The notes under the pieces were generated by a model. It had not been told where the DNA came from. It did no database searches and was given only the letters and a program-made list of their open reading frames with translations. Positions 10,291-20,007 of a stretch of DNA of 64,000 bases are shown here, in pieces; positions within the stretch are counted from its first letter, which is position 1, and every line of letters begins with the position of its first letter. This DNA is from Orientallactaga sibirica. Lineage: Eukaryota > Chordata > Mammalia > Rodentia > Dipodidae. The stretch is from the NCBI GenBank assembly GCA_036365145.1, contig JAEOAD010000025.1:27165001-27229000 (forward strand). The letters run 5' to 3'. Both the position numbers and the translations under genes were made by a program.

Positions 10291-10302
10291 AAATATTAAT
10301 AA

Positions 10303-10517
10303 GGGCTGGAGAGATGGCTTAGCAATTAAGGCGCTTGCCTGCAAAGCCAAAGGACCTCTTTTCGATTCCCCAGGACCCACATGAGCCAGATGCACAAGGT
10401 GGCGCATGCATCTGGAGTTCATTTGCAGCGGCTGGAGGCACCAGAGCACCCATTTCTCTCTCTCACTCTGCCTCTTTCCTTCTCTCAAATAAATAAATAA
10501 ATATAATAAAACGTTTA
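10303..10517 (+). mobile_element. DIP-like SINE
   Basis: Target duplication AAAATATTAATAA just before the head and just after the AAAT tail. Confidence 0.88.
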
Positions 10518-10664
10518 AAAATATTAATAAACTGGTAACTCTCTACCTTCTCCCATCCAGACAGGAAAATGAGGGGAAGGAACAGGGGTGGAGCTCTGAA
10601 AGACCAAACCAGCTGCTTAAAGGAGCGCGCCTGAGAGCTGATCTGCCACAAAACTGTCTCTATC

Positions 10665-10850
10665 TGGATGAGTTTCAGAGACATCATTCTGGGTTCAAAT
10701 CCCAACACTTCCTAGCTGTCAGACCCTGGGCATACTGTTTGACCTCTCTGAGTGTCATTTATAAGATGGGGACAGTGATAGTCACTTCACAAGGTGTTGG
10801 GAAGCATAAATGAGGTGTGTGGAGACACATAGTAGGCCCTTTCATTGTCT
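10665..10850 (+). mobile_element. MIR SINE fragment
   Basis: GGGTTCAAATCCCAACACTT, CCTAGCTGTCAGACC, TTTGACCTCTCTGAGTG, ATAAGATGGGGACAGTGATA and CACATAGTAGGC follow MIR order. Confidence 0.78.
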
Positions 10851-11070
10851 GGGCTGGAGCGATAGCTCGGGGTTAACTGCGCAGAGCAAACATGAGGGCC
10901 TGAAGGGACCTGAAAGCACCTAAATCCAAATCTCCAGAATCCATGTAAACAGCTGGACTTGGCCACCTGAGCCTGTCCCCACAGTCCCCGCCAAGAGAAG
11001 AGAAACCAGGGAATCACCCAGGCTCAGGAAAACACAATAAACGCCGGTGTCACCAAGACACTGCAGCTCA
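10851..11070 (+). mobile_element. Old B2/B3-like SINE
   Basis: GGGCTGGAGCGATAGCTCGG head, CAAATCTCCAGAATCCATGT, then GCTGGACTTGGCCACCTGAG. Differs from the DIP body and resembles older B2-superfamily elements. Confidence 0.6.
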
Positions 11071-11181
11071 GAATAAGACCAGATGGAGGAGCAATGGGAT
11101 GGAGCAGGACACCCCACATTCTGCTCCAGCTACTGCAGGCGAGTACACTGGGCCCTGCAAAGCCACATCCCTGTGCATACA

Positions 11182-11182
<1 letters not shown>

Positions 11183-11216
<34 letters not shown>

Positions 11217-11345
11217 TCACACACACACACACGGGCATCACACACACACGTACATCACACATATACACACATACATCACACACACACACACAGGCATCAC
11301 ACATACACACACAGGCATCACACATACACACGGGCATGATCACAT
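11183..11345 (+). repeat. (CA)n-rich tract
   Basis: CACACA runs with a higher-order pattern built from CATACATCA and GGGCATCA interruptions. Confidence 0.9.
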
Positions 11346-11361
11346 ACACTACCACTTTCAC

Positions 11362-11392
<31 letters not shown>

Positions 11393-11393
<1 letters not shown>

Positions 11394-11550
11394 CCAGGCG
11401 TGGTGGCGCACACCTTTAATCCCAGCACTTGGGAGGCAGAGGTAGGAGGATTGCCATGAGTTTGAGGCAACCCTGAGAATATAGAGTGAATTCCAGGTCA
11501 GCCTGGGACAGAGTTAGACCCTGCCTTGAAAAAACAAAAACAAAAAAAAA
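11393..11550 (+). mobile_element. B1 SINE
   Basis: GCCAGGCGTGGTGGCGCACA start, preceded by a 29-A run (11362-11390) that belongs to another element or microsatellite. Confidence 0.9.
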
Positions 11551-12267
11551 GCATTTTGTTCTCCTCTATCTGCCACCTCTTGTCACTCCTGAGTCAGACT
11601 CCCATGTCCATTTGCAGTCATCATTTTTCTGGGAGAGGATAGAAGCATTGCCTATGACAACATCACCAGCCAGGGAAACCTCAGGATTCAGCCGGCACCA
11701 GAGACAGGCTCTCGGCTGGTATCAGCTTCATTTCACTCTTGAGGGATCCCAAGGTCCCTGGCAGACAGCATGGACCCAGCCTGGCGCCTCGGGCTAACAA
11801 TGCCCTCCCACCCGCCCAATACCATGGCTTCCCCGGAGCAGGGAAAACATCTTGGTTGCACTGAATGCCAGGTCTGGCACTAGAGAAGACACCCCACCAA
11901 AGCCATGGCCCAACTGTGAAGGGGCTTCCGTGATCCAGAGTCCACCGACCAGCATGACCAGAACAAAAGCCCCCTTGTTCACCAAGCCCGCCCCATTTTC
12001 TTTACCCTTTTTTTTTTTCCTTGCCATCCTGGGATGGCACTCAGGGCCTTGAGTAGGCTAGAAAAGCACCTTTAATCTCCCACCTCCACCCTCAGCAAAA
12101 GGAAGCTACTACCCAAAGCCACCCAGCTCCCAAGACAGGATCTGTTCCCGTGTGCACTGAAACCCTGAACACTTCCAGGCAGAAGACAGCACATGGGTGA
12201 GGAGAAGTCGCAGGAGCTGCTGCCTTGAGGGCTCAGTGCCTTGGCACTCTTAGAATTTGGAATGCGT
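11551..12267. other. Single-copy intronic DNA
   Basis: No repeat or RNA recognised. Open frames of 66-77 codons on both strands overlap one another and show no domain. Confidence 0.5.
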
Positions 12268-12430
12268 AGCCAGAAGGGGTGGTGCATGCTTGAAGTCCCA
12301 GCATTTGGGTGGCAGAGTTAAGAGGATGGCCATGAGTTCGAGGCCACCCTGAGACTATATAGTAAATTCCAGGTCAGCCTAGACTAGAGCAAGACCCTAT
12401 CTTGGAAAAAAAAAAAAAAAAAAAAAAAAG
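12268..12430 (+). mobile_element. B1 SINE
   Basis: Diverged head (AGCCAGAAGGGGTGGTGC), normal 3' half, poly-A, then a short (GA)n. Confidence 0.83.
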
Positions 12431-12440
12431 AGAGAGAGAG

Positions 12441-12806
12441 AAGAAGGGACAGAGGAGTACTCAGCACTGAAACATCTCAAACCCACCTTCCAGGGCTCAG
12501 GGTCCATTGCGGAAGAGGGGGCAGAAAGAATGTAAGAGCCAAAGGAAGGGTAGGACTCCTTACAACATGCTCATTCAGACACAAAATGGCCTGGATATCC
12601 ATGACCTCACAGTGCCTGACACTACCTACATAAGACCATCATAATAGAAGGAAAAGATCATGACATCAAACTGAAAAGAGAGACTGATAGGGAGAGGGGA
12701 TATGATGGAGAGTGAAATTTCAAAGGGGAAAGTGGGGGGGGGAGGGAAGTATCATGGGATATTGTCTACAATAAAAGATGTTGTCCATTAAAAATAAATT
12801 TAAAAC
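12441..12806 (+). mobile_element. LINE-1 3' end
   Basis: AGAAGGGACAGAGGAGTACT through GATATTGTCTACA and an A-rich tail. Closest in layout to the copy at 53710-54243. Confidence 0.7.
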
Positions 12807-13228
12807 AAAACACGATTCCTGTTGCGCCTTTGCTACTTAGGACGCTGAATGTCCTCAGAACATCACAACTTAATAACTCCTCTGGACCTTGGAGGCCCTG
12901 CCCTGCCATCCTCACTGGAATGGTCCTATGCAGGAACCATGACCACCCATGTTGGTCGAGCTTGGTCATTCGAGGCAGGTATTAACACCATCCGAAGCAG
13001 AAGCGCCCCCAGCTTCCCTCTCACTAATGGCGTCAACTCTGATCCCCTCTGGAGGCAGGGGCTCAACATGCGGCAACACGCTTGGCCTGAGGCATCACCT
13101 TGCGGAAGGGAACATCACCCTTCGTCCTCAAGCGCAGCAGCTATTTGGAGAGCTAATGTCTTACCCAGTGAAGTCAGAAAAGGAAGAAAATGGTTAAGCC
13201 CCGATTTGTTAAAAAATAAAATAAAATA
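12807..13228. other. Single-copy intronic DNA
   Basis: A 126-codon plus-strand open frame (12849-13229) runs into the SINE A tail and shows no domain. Treated as non-coding. Confidence 0.5.
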
Positions 13229-13439
13229 GGGCTGGAGAGATGGCTTAGGGGTTAAGGCGCCTGCCTCCTAAGCCTAAGAACGCTGGTTCCAATCTCCAGC
13301 GGTTCCAATCTCCAGGTCCCACGTTTAGCCAGATGCAAAGTGACGTAAGAGCTCAATGCCGCACTTGACCACAAGGGAGCGCACACATCTGGATTTCGTT
13401 CGCAGCTGCTGAGACACTGCTCGTGCGCCCATCTCTGTC

Positions 13440-13474
<35 letters not shown>

Positions 13475-13520
13475 CCAAAAAAAATTGTAAAATAAATAAA
13501 TAAAATAAATAAAAAATAAA
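13229..13520 (+). mobile_element. DIP-like SINE, long subfamily
   Basis: Contains the extra internal segment (about 13336-13380, CGCACTTGACCACAAGGGAG). Also has a private 17-18-bp duplication of GGTTCCAATCTCCAG (about 13284-13317). Confidence 0.86.
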
Positions 13521-13647
13521 CCTCACCAAGGTGACACAGACATAAGCTTCATGTCTGCGGAGTCTTGTGAAGGGGGCAGGCAGGTGCCTGGAACACAGCA
13601 GCCACCGCGCTGGCCGCTTACCCACCATCGTCGAGCGTAAGTCTCAC

Positions 13648-13800
13648 CGTACTAGCGGATGTCAGTCGTCCCCATTTGCAAACGGAGAAGCTGAGCTCAG
13701 AGAGGTTGAGTCACAGTCCTTAAGGTCACTCACCACCACTAAGGGATGGGACAGAATTAGCACCAGGGCAGCCTCTACTCCCTCGCCATGGACCTTCCAC
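13648..13800 (-). mobile_element. MIR SINE fragment
   Basis: Reverse MIR: CCCCATTTGCAAACGGAGAA, CAGAGAGGTTGAGTCAC, AAGGTCACTCACCACC. Confidence 0.7.
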
Positions 13801-14353
13801 TTTAGCTCTGAGCTACCCACAGGTCAGCAAGGACAGGTAGCTCTGCAGACCAGCTGATCTTGCTGCCTCCTCCCTGCCACCCATCCTTATGGACTTCCCC
13901 AAACTAAACACCAAACAACTGGCCTCACACGTGCTAGCTGGCAGGCCCATAACCCGTAAGTTCCAACGGGTGGGTGCCAGCCAGTGCAACCCTTGCACGA
14001 GCCTTCTTTAAGCCAACTTCTGTTTCATTTGACTCTGAGCACCACTCTTGTCCTTAAAAGAAAAAAAAAAATACACAAAAATGGCCCGACCAGCTGACTC
14101 CAAAATAGCAGGTGCCAATTTGTATATTATTTCGCATATCATTTGCATACTGTTCATTTAATATCACCCAGGCTCTGCTCAGAACACAACTCTCATTACC
14201 TTGAGATCAGGCCTTATGGGGAAAGAAAATGGTCTATTCAAGCAAACCCGGGGGTCCTGGCACACCCTCACCCAGCTATTCCTCGTACCCCCCTGATGCC
14301 TAGCTTGGAGCATGGTGCTCCCAACAGGGTGAAAGAAACATGAAGAACCTTTT
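13801..14353. other. Single-copy DNA with AT-rich core
   Basis: Includes TATATTATTTCGCATATCAT followed by octamer-like ATTTGCAT near 14138. No coding signal. Confidence 0.45.
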
Positions 14354-14527
14354 GTTTTAATTTATTAATTAATTTATTTATGTTTGGTTTTTCAAAGTAG
14401 GGTCTCACTCGAGCTCAGGCTGACCTGGAATTCACTCTAATCTCAGGATGGCCTCGATCACATGGCGATCCTCCTACCTCTGCCTCCCAAGTGCTGGGAT
14501 TAAAGGTGTGCGCCACCACATCCAGCT
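14354..14527 (-). mobile_element. B1 SINE
   Basis: Reverse B1. GAAGAACCTTTT before and GAAGGACCTTTT after form the target duplication. Confidence 0.88.
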
Positions 14528-15119
14528 ATGAAGGACCTTTTAAATGCTAGAAAGCACCCCAGTCTCAAGTCTTAAAGGGAAACCTGGGTTCTCCTGTCCA
14601 CACATCGGACACATTGCAGTGTCCGTCTGTCCCACACCAGCCTCCTGCATGTCGCATTCCCCAGAGCCTCACACATTCAGCCTCTTTCTGCCTGGTCATC
14701 ATGTGTCCCCCTGACCTTCCTCCAGTCCTCTCAGCCTCTGGCTTGGCCCCATGGGTTTATTTTTGTTCTGTCTCCACCTGTCCAATTTGAATGTCCACAC
14801 CCAATTGACTATGCCCAGGCCACAGACTGCCAACTCTGAGTGTAGAATAACGGCCCATGGGTAAGAAAACTCTAGAAGTCCAGTCCAGACCACCACTACA
14901 GCCTCACCTTCCGGGGAATGGCCCACCTCCCTCTTATGTACACATCACGACCCGTCCAGGAGCAAGGATGAAAAGTGTGGATCCTAGAGTAAGGCCATTA
15001 TATGAGAACCAGGCCAAGGTGCTCATGTGCTGAACTCTTACATAGACCCTTCTCTCCTACAGCCTTCCTGAACAGCATGCTCCCATGACCTGGGCACTCG
15101 TGTCTTAATCCTCCAGGTA
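14528..15119. other. Single-copy intronic DNA
   Basis: C/T-rich, no element recognised. Confidence 0.5.
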
Positions 15120-15287
15120 GCATGTGGCTGTGTGCTGGGTGGTATGCTATGGGGGAAGGTGGGGAGGATACCAGGTGCTGGGTGCTATACTACAGGGAGG
15201 GGTGCTAGGTACTATATTACAGAGCAGGGTACTGGGTGCTGTTACAGAAAAGGGTGCTAGGTACTACACGATCAGAAAGAGTTTGGA
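15120..15287 (+). repeat. Degenerate minisatellite, left part
   Basis: Repeated motif of about 27-30 bp around GGTGCTGGGTGCTATACTAC followed by AGGGAGG. Several imperfect units. Confidence 0.75.
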
Positions 15288-15485
15288 GGGCTGGGGAAAT
15301 GGCTTAGTGGTTAAGGTGTTGGCCTGAGAAGCCTACATACCCCGGTTTGATTCCCCAGGACCCATGTAAGCCAGATGCACAAGGGGACACATGTGTCTGG
15401 AGTTCGTTTGCAGTGGCTGGAGGCCCTGGCGCACCCATTCTTTCTTTCTCACTATCTCTTCTCTCTCTCTCTCTCTCTTTCTCTC

Positions 15486-15529
<44 letters not shown>

Positions 15530-15545
15530 AAAAAAAAAAAAGAAA
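15288..15545 (+). mobile_element. DIP-like SINE splitting a minisatellite
   Basis: Inserted between AGAAAGAGTTTGG and AGAAAGATTTTTGG. Long (AAAT)n tail, about 13 units. Confidence 0.87.
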
Positions 15546-15720
15546 GATTTTTGGGTACTGGGTACAATGTTACAGGCAAGCCTTCTGGGAGGTACACTGC
15601 AGGGAGGGGTGTTAGCTATTATACCACAGGGAGGGGTGGTGGGTGCTGTTTTATAGGAAGGGATAGTAGGTACTACACCACAGGAATGGGTGCTGGGTGC
15701 TATTCTGTAGGAAGGACTTG
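15546..15720 (+). repeat. Degenerate minisatellite, right part
   Basis: Continues the 15120-15287 array: GGGTACTGGGTACAATGTTA, GGGAGGGGTGGTGGGTGCTG, GGTACTACACCACAGGAA. Confidence 0.75.
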
Positions 15721-15731
15721 GGATTCCCTCT

Positions 15732-15948
15732 TTAAGAAAATGTATTTTTTTATTTATTTTAGACAGAGAGAAAGAGGCACATAGAGAGAAAGAGAGAATG
15801 GGCATGCCAGGGCCTCTACCCACTGCAAACAAACTCCAGATGCATGCACCCCCTTGCACCTCTGGCTTACGTGGGTCCTGGGGAATCGAACCATGGTCCT
15901 TAGGCTTCCCAGGCATGTGCCTTAACTGCTAAGCCATTTCCCCAGCCC
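15732..15948 (-). mobile_element. DIP-like SINE
   Basis: Reverse copy ending CCATTTCCCCAGCCC. GGGATTCCCT at 15720-15729 and 16034-16043 brackets this and the next element. Confidence 0.86.
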
Positions 15949-15956
15949 TAAAATTC

Positions 15957-16035
15957 TTTTTTTTTTTTTAAAAAAAAAATTTATGTATTTATTTGAGAGA
16001 GAAAGAAAGAGGCAGATAGAGAGAAAGAGAATGGG
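15957..16035 (-). mobile_element. DIP-like SINE, 3' part only
   Basis: Only the tail and GA/CT portion (TTTATTTGAGAGAGAAAG) is present, then normal flank. Confidence 0.7.
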
Positions 16036-16043
16036 GATTCCCT

Positions 16044-16155
16044 GTTACTATCTGAGGAAACAGGGTTGGGGTTCAGTAAATTTCCCACAACTGGTATGCC
16101 ACAGAGTCAAGATCAGAACAAAGATGCCAACTCCTTAACACCCATGCCAGACCAC
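16044..16155 (-). mobile_element. MIR SINE fragment
   Basis: CTATCTGAGGAAACAGG, CACAGAGTCAAGATCAGAAC, CAACTCCTTAACACCC fit the MIR reverse complement. Confidence 0.65.
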
Positions 16156-16452
16156 CAGTGGCAGGTAAGGTCACCTCTGAGAAGAGAGGAACACTGAATC
16201 TGCAGGGCTCCGGGCTCCTGGCAATTCACTAAATACTAAGTCTATCACCGTGCCCGGGCGGGGGGTCTCCTCCCTGCCCAGAAGCTCTCTGCACCAAGCG
16301 CAGGGCCCGAGCTTGCACAGTCTTCTCTCCTCCACCTGCCCCTCCCTGCTTCCACCACATGTGGTGTTAATCACACAGCCAGCTTTGTTCTCTTCATCTT
16401 CCTCCCTCTCTCCTCCAGCTGCCAAAGTTCTCACACTCAAAAATGAAGCCCT
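16156..16452. other. Single-copy intronic DNA
   Basis: Nothing recognised. Confidence 0.5.
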
Positions 16453-16672
16453 GGGCTGGGAAGATGGCTTAGCAGTTAAGGCGCTTGCCTGCAAAGCCTA
16501 ATGACCCAGGTTCAATTCCCCAGTACCCGTGTAAAGCCAGATGCACCAAGTGCCACATGTATCTACAGTTTGTTTTCAGGGGCTGAAGGACCTGGTATGC
16601 CCATTCTCTCTGTCTCTCTTCTACTTCTCTCTGCTTGCAAATTAATAAATAAAAATATTTATTTTAAAAAAA
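16453..16672 (+). mobile_element. DIP-like SINE
   Basis: GGGCTGGGAAGATGGC head, short CT tract, TTGCAAATTAATAAATA tail. Confidence 0.86.
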
Positions 16673-16680
16673 TTGGCCCA

Positions 16681-16805
16681 GCCAGGCGTGGTGGCACATG
16701 CCTTTAATCCCAGCACTCGGGAGGCAGAGGTAGGAGGAATGCTGTTACTACATAGTGAATTCCAGGTAGCCTGAGCTAGAGTGAAATTCTACCTTGAAAA
16801 AAAAA
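16681..16805 (+). mobile_element. B1 SINE, internally deleted
   Basis: The segment between GTAGGAGGA and TACTACATAGTG is collapsed. AAAATTGGCC lies on both sides. Confidence 0.85.
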
Positions 16806-16809
16806 ATTG

Positions 16810-16958
16810 GCCAGGTATGGTGGCGCACGCCTTAAATACCAGTACTCAGGAGGCAGAAGTAAGAGGATTACCGTGAGTTCGAGGCCACGCTGAGACTACA
16901 TAGTGAGTTCCATGTTGGCCTGGGCTAGAGTGAGACCCTACCTTAAAATAACAAAAAG
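16810..16958 (+). mobile_element. B1 SINE
   Basis: GCCAGGTATGGTGGCGCACG start, directly downstream of the second AAAATTGG copy. Confidence 0.88.
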
Positions 16959-16959
16959 A

Positions 16960-17237
16960 GGGCTGGAGAAACGGTTTAGGGGTTAAGGCGCCTGCCTGCA
17001 AAGCCTAAGAATGCCTGTTTGAAACTCCAGGTCCCACGTTTAGCCAGATGCAAAAGTGACGCAAGCACACAATGCCGCACTTGCCCACAAGGGGGCACAC
17101 GCGTCTGGAGTTCATTCACAACCGCTGAGAGGCTGCTGGCGCGCCCATTCTTCCCCCCCCCCGTGTGTGTGTGTGTGTGTGTGTGTGTCTTTCTCTGTTT
17201 CTCTCAAAAAAAAAAAAGAAAATAGGAAAAAAAATTG
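16960..17237 (+). mobile_element. DIP-like SINE, long subfamily
   Basis: Internal extra segment at about 17058-17098 (CAATGCCGCACTTGCCCACA). A (GT)n run at 17164-17188 lies within the CT-tract position. Confidence 0.86.
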
Positions 17238-17679
17238 ACCCTGCCCATGCCCCTCCTCACGACCCTAGCTATCTGATCCTTCAAGGACCACCCCAGCTCT
17301 GGCAGGGAGCCTCCCAACACGCCAGCCTGTTTCCAGCTCCTGTTCCCAAACACCGACACGATACCATAAACCGGGCAGCCTGGGTCAGCGTCGTCTGGCC
17401 GCCTGCAGGAAGCCCCTAGAGAAAGGCCATGGCTTTGAGGACACCTTGCTTGACCAGTCTCTGAGAGGGAGCATGGTGTGGCATCAGATGACAATTCCCC
17501 AGAGCCAGGAGAGGGCACCAGCTCCTAAGAAGGAGCAGAGCCGGGAGAAAGGATGTTGACAAAGATCACACAGCAAGCAGGAAGCACCAAGCAGAAAAGT
17601 ACCTCCTGGGGGTTCCTTCAAGGCAGAGGCTGATAAAGGCAAACAAAGGAACAGGCAAGGGAAAGAAAAGAGGACTTAA
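17238..17679. other. Single-copy intronic DNA
   Basis: No repeat recognised. Open frames are short and without similarity. Confidence 0.5.
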
Positions 17680-17680
17680 G

Positions 17681-17890
17681 GGCTGGGGAGATGGCTCAGC
17701 AGTTAAAGTACTTGTTTGCAAAGCCTGATGACCCTGGTTCAATTCCCCAGTACCCATGTAAAGCCAGATGCACAAAGTAGTGCATGTGTCTGGAGTTCAT
17801 TTGCATCAGGGCTAGAGGCCCTGATGCACCCATATTCTCTCTTTCTGCTTATCTCTCTTGCAAATAATTTTTTTAAGTTTGAAAAAAAAA
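17681..17890 (+). mobile_element. DIP-like SINE, first of three
   Basis: Target duplication AAGAGGACTTAAG at 17668-17680 and 17891-17903. Confidence 0.9.
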
Positions 17891-17918
17891 AAGAGGACTT
17901 AAGAATGAAGAAAATTCA

Positions 17919-18135
17919 GGGGCTGGAGAGATGGCTTAGTGGTTAAGGCATTTGCCTGTGAAGCTTAAGGACCCCAGTTCAATTCTCCAGGTCCCACATA
18001 AGCCAGATGCACAAGGTAGAGCATATGTCTGGAGTTCGTTTGCAGTGGCTAGAGGCCCTGGTATGCCCATTCTCACTCTCTCTCCCCCCTCCCCATCTCT
18101 ACTAAATAAATAAAAATAAAATCTTAAATAAAAAG
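17919..18135 (+). mobile_element. DIP-like SINE, second of three
   Basis: Between ATGAAGAAAATTC copies at 17905-17917 and 18137-18149. Confidence 0.9.
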
Positions 18136-18153
18136 GATGAAGAAAATTCTACT

Positions 18154-18377
18154 GGGCTAGAGCGATGGCCTAGCGGTTGAGGCACTTGCCTGCAGAGCCC
18201 TGGCAGCCAGGTTCGATTCCCCAGAACCCACGTGGGCCAGATGCACATGGTGGCGCGTGTGTCTGGAGTTCGTTTGCAACGGCTGCAGGCCCTGGTGTGC
18301 CTGTTCTCTCTCTCCCTCTCTCTCTCCCTCTCTTCCTCTCTCTCTCCCTCTTTCATAAATAAATAAATGCCTGAAAG
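18154..18377 (+). mobile_element. DIP-like SINE, third of three
   Basis: Follows the second ATGAAGAAAATTC. A shortened third copy, TATGAAGATTC (18379-18389), lies after its tail. Confidence 0.88.
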
Positions 18378-18389
18378 TATGAAGATTCT

Positions 18390-19087
18390 AGAACCAGCAA
18401 GAGAGAAGCCCTCACTGATCTCCTTACTCAAATTCCCAGCTTTGTGGTGGGGTTTGGAACAGGAAAACTAGCAGTGCACTGGAGACCTGGGCTTTGTTCT
18501 AGAACCATCAGTCCTAAGAATGAGTCAACCGCTCAACCCTGTGATAACCTACACTGTCATAAGGCACGGCGGCTCAGGGGCCACTGTGGGATCATGAGGG
18601 GATGGCAGAGGCAAGGTGCCCACACAGTCAGGACTGGAAAAGATGCCAGAGGCCTGGGGAGCTGGATGGGGTGCAGGGAGGTAAGAGAGCTAGATACAGA
18701 TGTGCACGGCCAGGTTTGGGGGCCCCGCTGGCTCAGGGGGTGGGGGGGTTGCAGTGGTACAGTAGTGGGAGCCCATAGCAGCCCAGCAGGCCTCATGTTC
18801 TCTGTAATCTCCAGAACTACATCCTCACAATTTCCCCACGTGCGTTTAGACAGCTGTCAGTGTCACCCGTGCAATCACACACCCCAGGGAGGCATCCACA
18901 GTCTCACCCTGAACCCCAGCTACCTACCCTCAAGCCCTGGCTGCCTGGCAGAGCCTGCTTTCTCTGGGTGACTGTACTGGCATCTTCCCCCATCAAGCCC
19001 TTTACTGCCCATTTATTAGTACAACTGTCTCCACCCCAAAATTTTGTATCACTGGTCTCAGGCCCATAAATTTCAATTTGTCTTTTA
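18390..19087. other. Single-copy intronic DNA
   Basis: A 175-codon plus-strand open frame (18444-18971) has no signal peptide, domain or recognisable homology. Treated as chance. Confidence 0.5.
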
Positions 19088-19100
19088 AAGATATAAGCAA

Positions 19101-19305
19101 GGGTGGGGAGATGGCTTGGGGGTTAAAGCTGCTTGCTTGCCAGCCTGAGTTCAGTTCCCCAGGACACACATAAAGCCAGAGGCACAAAGCAGTTCAATGA
19201 ATCTAGCATTTATATGCAATGGCAAGAGGTCCTGGCATGCCAACTTCTCTCTCTTTCTCTCTCTTTCTCTCTCTCTCTCTCCTTACAAATAAATAAAATA
19301 AAATA
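19101..19305 (+). mobile_element. DIP-like SINE, diverged
   Basis: GGGTGGGGAGATGGCTTGGG head. Left target AAGATATAAGCAA at 19088-19100. Confidence 0.84.
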
Positions 19306-19310
19306 ATTTA

Positions 19311-19418
19311 GGCAGAGGTAGGAGGATCACCATGAGTTCGAGGCCAGGCTGAGACTACACAGAGAATTGCAAGTCAGCCTGGGGTAAAGTGAGATCCTAC
19401 CTCCAAAAAAAAAAAAAA
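19311..19418 (+). mobile_element. B1 SINE, 5'-truncated
   Basis: Begins GGCAGAGGTAGGAGGATC; the head is missing. Confidence 0.85.
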
Positions 19419-19438
19419 AACAACTAAAAATATATTTT

Positions 19439-19628
19439 TAGGAATGGAGAAATTGCTCATGGTTGCTTGCAAAGCCTGATAGTCTGGGTTCAATTCCCAG
19501 TACCCACTTAAAGCCAGATACAGAAAGTGACACATGCATGTGGAGTTCTGTTTGCAGGAGGCCCTGGTGCCCCATTCATATTTTCTCTTTCTCCTTGCAA
19601 ATAAATAATAAATAAAATATTTTTTTTT
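19439..19628 (+). mobile_element. DIP-like SINE, diverged
   Basis: GGAATGGAGAAATTGCTCAT head, shortened CT tract. Confidence 0.8.
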
Positions 19629-19638
19629 TAAATTATAA

Positions 19639-19813
19639 GCCGGGCGTGGTGGCGCACGCCTTTAATCCCAGCACTAGGGAGGCAGAAGTAGGAGGATCCC
19701 AGTGAGTTCAAGGCCACCCTGAGACTACATTGTGAATCCCAGGTCAGCCTGAGCCAGAGTGAGACCCTACCTCGAAAAACCAAAAAAAAAAAAAAGAAAG
19801 AAAGAAAGAAAGA
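19639..19813 (+). mobile_element. B1 SINE with (GAAA)n tail
   Basis: Between ATTATAAGC copies (19632-19640 and 19815-19823). The tail has drifted to AAAG repeats. Confidence 0.9.
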
Positions 19814-19923
19814 AATTATAAGCAAAGAACTTTAAAATGGAAAAAAAAAAAAGAAGAAGAAGAAGAATATAAGCAATTTTAAATAAGATCTCCCAAAACC
19901 CCCCCCAAAAGAAAACAGCAATC

Positions 19924-20007
19924 TGGGCTGAGCATGTAGCTTAATGGTAGAGCGTTTGCCTCATCTGTACAAAGCTCTATCTGCATTGAAACCCCAGCAT
20001 GGAAACA
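19924..20007 (+). mobile_element. ID-like SINE
   Basis: GGGCTGAGCATGTAGCTTAA, TGGTAGAGCGTTTGCCT, ATTGAAACCCCAGCA: the tRNA-Ala-like ID layout. Confidence 0.75.

Noticed and set aside
18444..18971. 175-codon plus-strand frame
   Set aside because: No recognisable domain or exon signals; length is within chance for GC-rich DNA.
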